Made by a program: the position numbers and the translations under genes. Shown in pieces: positions 33,181 through 43,078 of a DNA stretch of 64,000 bases. Source of the DNA: Siphonodentalium dalli (taxonomy: Eukaryota; Mollusca; Scaphopoda; Gadilida; Siphonodentaliidae); contig CP136062.1 of assembly GCA_032622095.1 (NCBI GenBank), positions 199,897,887-199,961,886 on the forward strand. Reading direction: 5' to 3'. The notes beneath the pieces were generated by a model that worked only from the letters and a program-made list of their open reading frames with translations, was not told where the DNA came from and ran no database searches. Position 1 is the stretch's first letter, and each line of letters starts with the position of its first letter.

Positions 33181-33228
33181 AGATAGCGGGGGTAGCATCA
33201 CCAAATTACCCTCTGGGGACCTCATTCT

Positions 33229-33343
33229 GCCATCTAAAAATAGAATCTTTGGGTCTAAAATTGGTTGTACTAAAATATTCCCAAAAACCCAAAACTTCAA
33301 AAATTTCAAAAAACTTCAAAAATTTCAAAAATTTCAAAAAACT
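33229..33343. repeat. Third, direct copy of the outer arm end
   Basis: 'catctaaaaatagaatcttt', 'gttgtactaaaatattccca' and a short ttcaaaaa array repeat the sequence at 28917-29060 in the same orientation, immediately before the right arm starts. Confidence 0.85.
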
Positions 33344-35536
33344 TCCCGCTTGGGTACTGATCTGACACCGGGGATAAATTGACCAATGACTGCCCTTGTA
33401 TCCTTTGACAGATATGCGTCGTCCCGATTGGGTACTGAGCTGACACCGGGGATAAATTGACCAATGACTGCCCTTGTATCCTTTGACAGATATGCGTGCG
33501 CAGACTCGTTTGATGTTCGCTATCGCATTACTATGTTTTAATAGCCGAGCCTTCACTACTCGTCTGACTTTCTTACCGACAAGACCTGTCTACACAGTAC
33601 TTCTCCGGCAGACTATTCATCCACTGGTAGGCCTACATACAGGTATGCCCATTTTGTTTGCTCATTTGCTCATTTTTATTGCTCATTTGCTCATTTTATT
33701 GCTCATTTTTTTGCTCATTTGCTCATTTATTTGCTCATTTGCTCATTTTTATTGCTCATTTGCTCATTTTCTTGCTCATTTGCTCATTTTTTTGCTCATT
33801 TGCTCATTTTTATTGCTCATTTGCTCATTTTCTTGCTCATTTGCTCATTTTCTTGCTCATTTGCTCATTTATTTGCTCATTTGCTCATTTTTATTGCTCA
33901 TTTGCTCATTTTCTTGCTCATTTGCTCATTTTTTTTGCTCATTTGCTCATTTTTATTGCTCATTTGCTCATTTTCTTGCTCATTTGCTCATTTTCTTGCT
34001 CATTTGCTCATTTATTTGCTCATTTGCTCATTTTTATTGCTCATTTGCTCATTTTCTTGCTCATTTGCTCATTTTTTTGCTCATTTGCTCATTTTTATTG
34101 CTCATTTGCTCATTTTCTTGCTCATTTGCTCATTTTCTTGCTCATTTGCTCATTTTTATGCTCATTTGCTCATTTTTATTGCTCATTTGCTCATTTTCTT
34201 GCTCATTTGCTCATTTTCTTGCTCATTTGCTCATTTTTTGCTCATTTGCTCATTTTTATTGCTCATTTGCTTGCTCATTTGCTCATTTTCTTGCTCATTT
34301 GCTCATTTGTATGCTCATTTGCTCATTTTCTTGCTCATTTCCTCATTTTCTTGCTCATTTGCTCATTTTCTTGCTCATTTGCTCACTTTCTTGCTCATTT
34401 GCTCATTGATTGGTGCATACTCAAGAGTCATAGACCTAACATCCAATGTACGTTAATGGTGTCATAGCGTGGGTACATAGAAGACTGTATAACACTATGC
34501 CTATGTCCGTATCTGTTGTCACACCGTGAGTGGATTGTCCGCCTTTAATGATGTCATAGCGTGTGTACATGCAAGACAGTATAATACTATGATTATGTCT
34601 GTAGCTGTTGTTGGTAAGATGTGAAATATAAATTTCAAGGTTCAATTCATTCGTGTAGTAATTTCGTATTTGTTCAACGCTCTTCATTCGTGCGCTTGTA
34701 TTGTTAACATTCATTCATAATGAGTGTCCCTTTAGATCGATAAATAAGTTAAAGGTCATTACATTCCACAGTCAAATCTATTGGTGATCGAATTTGATAA
34801 CTATTTTATTGGAACAACTAAGAGTATTATTTACGTGAGATCAATGAGTCCAATTATTATAAATAATACATTGCAGGCATCGGTGGATACCCGATTGCCA
34901 CATTTAGTGATCACGTGATAAACTGATAAAATGTCCAAGTGACGTACTATATGTATGCATTCTGATCCGCTGTCGTTATTCATTCCATAACGTAATGCCT
35001 CAGGCCAGTCGAAAATTGGTTGCTCGTCATCTTCATTATATTGAAATTTTGGAAGTTTTGGAAATTTTTGAAGTTTTTGAAATTTTGGAAATTTTGGAAG
35101 TTTTGGAAATTTTTGGAGTTTTGGAAATTTTGGAAGTTTTGGAAATTTTGGAAATTTTGGAAGTTTTGGAAATTTTTGGAGTTTTGGAAATTTTGTAAGT
35201 TTTGGAAATTTTGGAAGTTTTTGAAATTTTGGAAGTTTTGGAAATTCTGGAAATATTGGAAGTTTTTGAAATTTTTGAAATATTTGAAAGTTTTTGAAAT
35301 TTTGGAAGTTTTTGAAATTTTGGAAGTTTTGGGTTTTGAAATTTTTTTTTGGAAGTTTTGATATTTTGGGAATATTTTAGTACAACCAATTTTACCCTCA
35401 AACAATTTTACCCTCAAACAATTTTTAGACCCAAAGATTCTATTTTTAGATGTGAAGGTAACGAGACACCCACAACCAATTTTAGACCCAAAGATTCTAT
35501 TTTTAGATGTGACTCTAACGAGACCCTATATCTTCT
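33344..35536. repeat. Right arm of the foldback element
   Basis: Inverse of 28834-31026 at the same length. I noticed about four substitutions: near 33371, near 34340, near 35253 and near 35348. Each is a single-base change, with no indels even within the arrays. Confidence 0.9.
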
Positions 35537-35542
35537 ACCGAA
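35537..35542. repeat. Right target-site duplication ACCGAA
   Basis: Direct repeat of 28828-28833, abutting the right arm. Confidence 0.6.
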
Positions 35543-35864
35543 ACCTCCGATCAGTATGCCACTGAAAAAAATGCCCCCCCCCCCCAATAATGAATTTCCT
35601 TTCCCTCAAGCTTAAGCGACATATATTGATATATGATATATATCGAACGTATACACTTGAATTTTCAATATGTATATAGGTCCTCTTGCGTTCCTGGTAA
35701 AACTGCCAGGAATACTGTATATTATCTCTACACCTTTGTAATTTGCTCTCTGTAAATGCACACATTCTTCTCTATGGCAATTGGTCTCAAATGCTCAGTA
35801 ATTTTTGTCTTAGATTCAGGATAGCTAACATGATCATTGCTCAGTCTCAATATTTATATTCCAG
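35543..35864 (+). other. Presumed intron 3' part with acceptor ending at 35864
   Basis: Contains a C run (about 35573-35585), several TATATA words and, at its end, 'atatttatattccag', an acceptable 3' splice site. The downstream frame enters in phase 1. No signal-peptide exon with an ATG and donor could be found here. Confidence 0.5.
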
Positions 35865-37837
35865 GTGTCCAAGCAAATGACGTGGCGGACGAATTCGGAC
35901 CGAAATTAGCTGATTATCTCAAAGAGAGAAGATACAACGGAGGGGTCGTCGGTGTCATGCGCAATGGTGCATTGCAGATGGCACATGCGCATGGGACTGC
36001 TGGTCCAAATGGCGATGATTTGGATTCCAAGACGCTGTTCCCAGTGTCACGATTTTCACAGGCCCTCACAGCGGTCGCCATCTATCAGCTTGTGGAAGAT
36101 AATCTAGTGAAGCTAGATTCATCTGTCTTCGGAGAAGGCGGTTTGTTGGGTGGCGTCGAACCTTTCAAGCGACCAATTGACGATCCGAGAATTTACGACA
36201 TCACTGTCAATCATCTTTTACGTCACACTGCTGGTTGGGATCAGGATAAAGGTCCCTTATACGACCCACTGCTGAACGAATATTATATCTACAAAAAACA
36301 AAATATTACGAATATTGCCTTTGAAATGGGCTTGGAGGAATCGGTCACAATCGATGACGTCATCAGGTTTGTGATAGGAAATCGTTTAGATTATAGCCCG
36401 GGCTCTCAACAGGTGATATCGAACTTTGGATACTCCGTTCTCGGGCGCGTCATCGAGGAGGCTTCTGGGATGTTTTACGTCGATTACATTAAGTACAACA
36501 TTTTGGAGCCTTGTGGCATGTGGAGCACCAGATCGGGTCCACACCCTCGTAACGATGCCGAGAACGAATCACAGAGTCCCCGAGGACCAGCGAAACAGCT
36601 CATGTTTCCGTACACACCCGTGTCTCCAGAAATGGTGGATTCGAGCTTGGGTTGGTACTCCAATGTTTACGATATTATGCGTTTTATGAGATGCATAGAC
36701 GAAGGTGATATTTTGAAGCAAGGATCTGTATCCAAAATGATGGAGCGATCCAACACGGTTCCACTCCAGCACACCCATTCCTGGTTCGGAGCAGGTTTCA
36801 GAGTGAACAATAGAGGAAACGTCTGGCAAAATGGCGGCGAGCTTGCTTCCGATTTAATTGTCTATCATCAGCATCTCGGCGAGAAAGTAAAGGAGGAAAA
36901 ATTGTCATGGGTCTTCTTGCTCGACAGAGGTACCAATGCAAGATTGAAACACCAAACAAAAAAACTCATTGGAGGAATAAAACACTGGTCTGACCGCGAC
37001 AGATTCTGGACAGACCTGACTGATGTATCCGTCGATTATGAGAAAGATGTGGTATTCAAGCTGCGTCTTGACGAACACCATTTGAAAAGTTATGTTAACG
37101 CTCTCCGGTTACAAAACTTTAAATTGAATTGGATAAGTGCTTTCCACACGAAACACACTTATTTTACTCTATCCGCAGAACACGACGATAACATGCCTGA
37201 TTACGTTGTAGAACCAGGACTGACAGAAGACAAGTTGCTGAAGTATAAACTGGTCAACGACAGAAATGGTTACAATCTTACGTATTTACAAAATTACAAA
37301 AGCTTCTCTCATATGAATGAAAACTGTTTCTTGGGTGTTTTCACGAAACATGCTTATCACAGTGATATGGACATGAAATACGGAACACAGCATTTCTACA
37401 GACCGTATACCAAGTTGTTGGACCTCTACTACGAAAAGGGTTTTCACCCCGTTGTTCAAAGTGTTATTCACACGGAAGACGACGACCTGATGTCATTCAT
37501 CTTCGTGGAAGACAAACGAGACAAAAAGAAAGTGGATTTTAAATCATACCACGATTTAAGCAGTAAGAAGTTGGTTGCTGTTGTGAAATCTAACGGTGTC
37601 GTTGGACGCAAGCTGACCTATTTGGATGCGACAAGCGTACGCCATAGGCCGAAATTTTCGGCAATATTCACCGAAATGCCAACGCAGAAATGGGTTTTTG
37701 AGATGGATCTTAGCAAAGAACAAGCTATGAAAGTTATTGGGGACGAGGCGCGACGTGGATTGCTGCCGAATTTGATCTTTGGTTATACCAACAAGGTCCA
37801 TGCTGAAATCAAATACGTTGTGCATATGTTGCGATGA
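35865..37837 (+). CDS. Beta-lactamase-related serine-hydrolase-like protein, terminal exon (predicted pseudo-enzyme)
   Basis: About 657 codons are open from the acceptor to TGA; there is no ATG near the start (first in-frame Met is 41 residues into the open frame), so the N-terminus, probably a signal peptide, is on an upstream exon. Numbered from the frame start at 35837: the class C beta-lactamase fold is seen in 'ALTAVAIYQLVED' (76-88), 'TVNHLLRHTAGWD' (123-135), 'ISNFGYSVLGRVIEEASG' (194-211) and 'ILEPCGMWST' (222-231). Catalytic SxxK is RFSQ (72-75), YxN is ISN (194-196) and the H/KxG region is QNGG (331-334), so all three catalytic motifs are lost. Residues from about 390 form repeated 'L.YVNALRLQNFKLNWISAF'-type units, as in proteins related to polyglycine hydrolases. 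Likely extracellular; substrate unknown. Confidence 0.88.
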
Positions 37838-37898
37838 GCCTAATACTATATGAGACAATGCATTGTATTATACCAGGGACTATAGTTCATGATGATCT

Positions 37899-37904
37899 AA
37901 TAAA
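37899..37904 (+). terminator. Polyadenylation signal AATAAA
   Basis: A consensus hexamer 62 bp after the stop codon of the beta-lactamase-like gene. Consistent with a short 3' UTR and this being the last exon. Confidence 0.6.
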
Positions 37905-38761
37905 CATGAGCAAATTGTCAACTATGTGCGAAGTGTTTCCTGCTGCTTCTGAAATAATATGGATTATTCTAGTGTACAACATTCGCGATGTGAATACTTT
38001 ATGTGTACAAATGTACGGCTTATATATAAGTAAAGTCTGGGACAATATATTTTGACCCCATGTACGTGACTTGCTACAGCTGCGGTTTATAATTACTCAA
38101 AGAGGTCATTTATTTGACATAGGCCAGCATGGCCCAGCAGTGACTTCATAACTTACATTGTTTGTATGTGACGTGATTAACGGTGATTCGCAGTTGACGA
38201 CAGATTCGAAGTCATACATGTGTGAGTCAGGTGACATATGCTATACTACACGTACCCGCTCATTTGGTTCAGATGTTTAGTAACAGGAAATTATGGCTGT
38301 CATTGGTACTATTGTGGCAGCTATATATTTCTTCTCGCTCGACCTACCGCAGAACAATTTGTTTGGAGAGATAACCTGAAGTGTAGATGTCAATCGGTGT
38401 CATAATCAGCCCCCATATCGTATGCTTCGTGTACCCACCATGCATACTATACCGATCCCGAGGCCCTTTGTTGTGCACCTGCGCACAATGTTTGTTCTTG
38501 CGACCCCGTGTCTCACATATCATTATTCACTTCATTCATACTAGCTGGTCTTGTCTACTGTTGTGTTCCCATAGTCAAATTTTTAATGGTGTGACACATC
38601 CATGCGGATACTCATAAATATTCAAAATTGGGGTGTCTTTATTTTTACCACGCTGACATAATAAATACGTTGTTGCGGAGGAATGCATATCCAGGAAAGC
38701 AACGATCTAAAACTATATAACGATCACTCATGCAAAGCAGTCGCCGAAATTAGTATACGTG
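37905..38761. other. No feature seen
   Basis: Downstream flank of the gene; no coding pattern, tandem array or transposon ends recognised. Confidence 0.5.
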
Positions 38762-39146
38762 TTAACCCTTTCTATACCAAATGGATTCTTCCATTCTCTT
38801 ATAAAGTATACATTGGAACGGTCTATTATTCATTTGGAGGGGTGTTCAGACAATAACAGCAGACGACAGACAGAAAAACAGATAATGCAAGAGCAGAATG
38901 ATTCTGATACATTTTGGTGGGAAATTTTTAGATAATAAGTTCAACAAAAAAATGCCATATGGGCGCTTGTTGAACTTATAATATGAACATTTCTTAACCC
39001 TTTACCCAACAAACCGGCCAAAACCGGCCAAATAAAGCTTCAACAGCCTAAAATATCTTCGGTCTGTCTCAATAGAACCATACAAATATGGATATCATTG
39101 GAACCGGCTCCTTGACCACATTGTGATAGTTACAGTTATGCCCTGT

Positions 39147-39215
39147 GCCAATGCATTCTCTTATATATGCGAGTCGACCATAGGTCGCCTCGCATATATA
39201 AGAGAATGCATTGGC
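39147..39215. repeat. Hairpin 1 of copy C
   Basis: 69-bp palindrome with centre 'gagtcgaccataggtcgcct', arms fully matched. Confidence 0.9.
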
Positions 39216-39294
39216 CTAAAAAAAAACTTTTTTTAACACTTTTTACCATTTTTTCTTACATTCTTTAACAGTTTTATAATTTTTAATGTGTTAA

Positions 39295-39363
39295 GCCAAT
39301 GCATTCTCTTATATATGCGAGGCGACCTATGGCCGACTCGCATATATAAGAGAATGCATTGGC
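39295..39363. repeat. Hairpin 2 of copy C
   Basis: 69-bp palindrome with centre 'ggcgacctatggccgact', one change from the copy A version. Confidence 0.9.
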
Positions 39364-39420
39364 ACAGGGCCGTTCTGTTGGGTAAAGGGTTAAAACGAGT
39401 ATTTAGTATAGAAAGGGTAG

Positions 39421-40308
39421 TGACACCGAGTTTTGAATAGTACATTAGATGCTTGTCAAAATTCGTATTATGCAGTGTTGAAAAGTTGGACTTAGACATT
39501 TCGACATTCATTCATTTAGATACACCATAGCCCAATACGATGCGTTCGTCGCATCGCATATATATATATATATATATATGAATATGTGTGTGAACAAGTT
39601 ATCATTGTCATTTCTTATCGAATTGGCCATGACACTGTTTATATCAGAATGGCACATTGTGTGTCCCTCAACTCAGGTCAAGTTTGAAAATAGGTCCAGA
39701 TTTTGGCACATATCGGGATTAGATCTACTCCAGATTCATGCATTTCAGATGCCTTGATATATTATTTCTAAAATACATATATATCCAAACGAAAGGTTTT
39801 GTCGAAAGCTTTACGTATAACGCATCAACGTGCGGTGGGGACAACCGAATTTAATTACAGAGTAAATCGGAGCTCTCATGTTCATACTGCACATACATTT
39901 TATCAGCTGCGTGAAAATCAAACCCGAACGGTGTATATGACTATATATTATATGAATGTCATTGACATTCAGGTGCTGTGAAATTGACGCTTTTTACATG
40001 TATGGATGTTGCAAATGAATTTGCGAACGAACATCCATTTGTTTTATATTTGCATATCTATAAAAAAGATTATTTTAAAACTTAATTGGGGGTAGTTCTG
40101 TAATCTCCGACCATTCTGAATATTTTCTTTCTCGTCGTGGCCGAAAATTCAAGGCCAATAGACACATTTCGCATTATAAACAACTACTGATCAGAATTAC
40201 AAATATGGTACTACGTCACTAAAATTTGCGTTCTTCCTATCAGGTGTCGTTGTACCATATCCGTAATTACGATTACGGTTTCGAGAAGCAAGCATGGGCA
40301 CGAGAGCT
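39421..40308. other. No gene seen; (TA)n microsatellite about 39558-39580
   Basis: Apart from the TA run I see no structured element or coding pattern. Confidence 0.5.
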
Positions 40309-40615
40309 TTAACCCTTTACCCAACAGAAGGGCCCACATTAAAAATTATAAAATTGTTAAAGAATGTAAGAAAAAATGGTAAAAAGTGTTAAAAATGTGT
40401 TAGGCCAATGCATTCTCTTATATATGCGAGGCGACCTATGGTCGACTCGCATATATAAGAGAATGCATTGCCACAGGGCATAACTGTAACTATCACAATG
40501 TGGTCAAGGAGCCGGTTCCAATGGTATCCATATTTGTATGGTTCTATTGAGACAGACCGAAGATATTTTAGGCTGTTGAAGCTTTATTTGGCCGTTTTGT
40601 TGGGTAAAGGGTTAA
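40309..40615. mobile_element. piggyBac-like MITE (CCCTTTACCCAACA family), copy D, inverted, single hairpin
   Basis: TTAA on both sides; 307 bp; opposite orientation to A-C. One hairpin (40404-40472) takes the place of two: the block between the hairpins and one arm set are gone, as expected from recombination between the two identical palindromes. The unique part ('agccggttccaatggtatcc', 'gaccgaagatattttaggct') is the inverse of that in A-C. Confidence 0.88.
40404..40472. repeat. Hairpin of copy D
   Basis: 69-bp palindrome, one terminal change (cattgcc for cattggc). Confidence 0.9.
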
Positions 40616-41149
40616 TAATATAAATTTTATAAAAGTATGTAAAACAGGTAGATATAAAATAGGTCGATTTTGTTCTTATGTTCATTATTAATAACTCTCC
40701 AACAACGAGATTTCGCATATTGAAACCATGTTACAATGGCATTACCGATCAAAGTCCAATTAAATACCAAAGTTAATCAAAACTTGATGGTAAATATTCG
40801 AAAAGGTCCAAGCATTGAACAATATTCTGAAAATATCTCGGCTAACATATTTTAACTTAATACGCGACCAATGATGTTTGTTGACATACCATCGCCAGTT
40901 TTTTTTACATAACAATTGTTTCAACATGTAAAATTTCGTTATCGATAGCTCTCAGTAATTAGTATAAGAACTTCGTTTATCTCTTTATTCATGTTCTTGG
41001 TGTTGATTGTTTTAAAGACTTTTATAGTTTTTACACATTTAACCACTGGGAGTGCCTTGTGTCCCTTTATATTTTCTAATTCCTTTGCTTGTAATGGTGT
41101 TCAGATAATTACCTTCAAAAACTACTTCAAAGATGGTGTGTCACTTTTC
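40616..41149. other. No feature seen
   Basis: AT-rich sequence without recognisable structure. Confidence 0.5.
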
Positions 41150-41290
41150 TTAAAGGAGTGCTGTACAAATGAATGAATTTGAGCCATGGATTAGTGCAAA
41201 ATACACTCATCCATGGCTCAAATTCATTCATTTGTTGCATATATTCTGTTGAGTGTAACATGAGATGGTCCAATATATGGCCGGATTTAA
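41150..41290. mobile_element. TTAA-type MITE remnant (AGGGGTACTGTAC family) with palindrome
   Basis: TTAA plus AGGAGTGCTGTACA at the left, then a palindrome from 'aatgaatgaatttgagccat' to its inverse (about 41167-41235). The right end cannot be placed. The palindrome arm 'gaatgaatttgagcc' resembles that of 42201-42506. Confidence 0.6.
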
Positions 41291-42200
41291 GGTACAGTTT
41301 TTAATGTTCTATATAGATTGACCCTTTCAGTGCCAAGTCCGATTTTGTGTCAACTGGATCGACCCTCTGTCACTAGGAAATATTTTTATTCTAAAATTTT
41401 CTCCACAAAGTGGAACAGAATATGTAGTTATTGTTTAGAACATTACAATGTCCAGACGTGATGCTTGCGTGTTTTTTGTATTTAAAAAATATTTTTTAAT
41501 GAAATAAGTGAAAAAGACTCTTGTATGTGCGTGTTTTTTGTTTGTTTTTGTTTTTTTCCATAATTTTGCATAATAATGCAAACTGGTCAAAATTTAAGAG
41601 TTTATCAGATATTTAGTTGTTTTTTTGTTGTCGGTTCCCCGTATGTCTTCTGCTCTTATTATCTGAACACCCAACACATTAAGAACAGACCACCATTCTA
41701 ATGTATACATCATAACGGAATGAGAGAAACCATTCAGGAGTGATGCCATTGAATACATGTATAGGACAGATGGGTAAAGATATATGTTATCACACATTTG
41801 GTATATATTGTAAATGTTATCGGTTGTTCTCTGTTATTATATTAATGCATATTTATTTCATCAGATATATTCATATTTCTTACTGGAATTTAGTTGTGGG
41901 AGGAAGATCTGAATACATATTATGTATACATTATACGTGCTAGATATATTGCTATTGTTTATGTATATTATGACTTGTTAACTCATCGAATGAACATCGC
42001 CATTTTAAAACTGAAGCCTTGTTGTCAATCGTAACTATGGGACTGGTTGTGCCATTTGACTTTGGGTGTTTTGGCAGTCTGCATAAACATAGATTCAGAA
42101 TCATACTGATATACTGAGACAATATCGTTGTTTCATCGACATGTCATTTCTCGTAAGGCGGGGGGGGGTGCTCCCCCCAAATTACGTCATTTAAACGTAG
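41291..42200. other. Mostly unassigned; traces of CCCTTT-type MITEs
   Basis: 'gaccctttcagtgccaagtc' (near 41322) resembles the end of the 18085 element, and 41630-41740 ('cttctgctcttattatctga', 'agaccaccattctaatgtat') resembles the inside of the 38762 element in inverse. Both are fragments without second ends. Confidence 0.4.
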
Positions 42201-42506
42201 TTAAAGGGGTACTGTACACTAAATCCGACCTTTTATGGGACCATCTCCGTTTATACTCAACAGAATATATGCACAAATGACTGAATTTGAGGCATGAATT
42301 AGTGAAAAATACAATCAGGTGGCTCTATGAACGATGCAAACAATGTGGTAATTACTAATTATAATGAAAATTAATTTATTAATCGAGTCATAAACTCATT
42401 TTCATTCTAATTACCATGTTGTTTGCATCGTTCATAGAGCACATGAGTGTATTTAAAACTAATTCATGCCTCAAATTCATTCATTTCTTGCACTATATCC
42501 CTTTAA
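42201..42506. mobile_element. TTAA-type palindromic MITE (AGGGGTACTGTAC family), short copy
   Basis: TTAA plus 'AGGGGTACTGTACAC' on the left and 'ATATCCCT' plus TTAA on the right; 306 bp. The arms are imperfectly inverse ('tgaatttgaggcatgaatta', 'gctctatgaacgatgcaaac', 'atggtaattac' and their inverses), meeting near 42375. Confidence 0.75.
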
Positions 42507-43078
42507 AGAACGCTTTAACGCCCGGGTGCCCACGTTTGAGTCTAACCATGCGCTCAACCAAAGCGTTGTTGGAAATAAGCGCTAAATTAATGTGTCAGTT
42601 CAGGTTCATTGTGAATTTAGATAACGAATGTTGATTTTGTCGCGGAAGTGCATGTATAGTGCATGGGGTGTAGTCAAGACTCGAACGTTCTACCGTCGTT
42701 GGGAATGGGTGGATGTAGTGGGGTGCAGAGTCAAGACTCGAACGTTCGTCGTTGGGCATAGTTGCTAATATGGTATTTTAATTTGCCCAGTTGGGTTTAA
42801 ACATAAGTAAATAATGCTGTCTTTGATGCGAAAGTTATGCATTGAATGTAGTATCGAAGGAGTACCGGTATACACGGAAGATGGCGAATGGACAGTCTGG
42901 CCTCCCGCCAGTGGGTACCGTGAACTCAGTAAATTCGCCAAACTGAGTTAGAAAAATCACATTCCCGGGACAGGCCTAATAATAGGGTCTACAGTGTAAA
43001 CAATACTGCGACGCTAATTAATGTTCTTTTAATCTTTCGGTTGAGTGCAAATCTGATAAAAGAATAAATATTTAAAAG
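42507..43078. other. No gene seen; near-duplicate 20-bp phrase
   Basis: 'agtcaagactcgaacgttc' occurs twice, 56 bp apart (42673 and 42729), with 'cgtcgttggg' after each. Otherwise nothing recognised. Confidence 0.45.

Larger units (their letters stand above)
31027..33343. repeat. Spacer of the foldback element
   Basis: The 2,317 bp between the arms are not unique sequence. They contain a direct copy of an arm segment (31062-31279), a multi-unit tandem repeat (31440-33180), half of a palindrome related to 58045-58137 (33186-33228) and a third copy of the outer arm end (33229-33343). No gene seen. Confidence 0.8.
28834..35536. mobile_element. 6.7-kb foldback element with 2,193-bp inverted arms
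   Basis: The left arm 28834-31026 and right arm 33344-35536 are inverse copies: every matched pair of coordinates sums to 64370, so there is no length difference. The ends are AGAAGATATAGGG... and its inverse, flanked by ACCGAA repeats. Each arm contains two tandem arrays and a 78-bp duplication; the 2,317-bp spacer contains more tandem repeats. This is the build of Foldback/Galileo-type transposons (long, array-filled inverted repeats). No transposase frame is present, so it would be non-autonomous. An ordinary inverted duplication or assembly artefact is the alternative. Confidence 0.7.
38995..39393. mobile_element. piggyBac-like MITE (CCCTTTACCCAACA family), copy C, nested, twin hairpins
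   Basis: TTAA on both sides; 399 bp; same orientation as copies A and B. Hairpins at 39147-39215 and 39295-39363. It lies inside the MITE 38762-39420, giving a clear insertion order. Confidence 0.92.
38762..39420. mobile_element. piggyBac-like MITE (CCCTTTCTATACC family), host of a nested MITE
   Basis: TTAA, 'CCCTTTCTATACCAAATGG' and 'ggaacggtctattattcatt' form the left part; 'cgagtatttagtatagaaag' plus GGG forms the right end, followed by TAGT in place of TTAA. The element at 38995-39393 sits inside it, so the original length is about 260 bp, as at 8258-8530. Confidence 0.82.

Noticed and set aside
35837-35864. Start of the beta-lactamase-like protein at 35837
   Set aside because: The codon there is TTG, and a good splice acceptor ends at 35864; eukaryotic translation from that site is unlikely. 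I start the exon at 35865.
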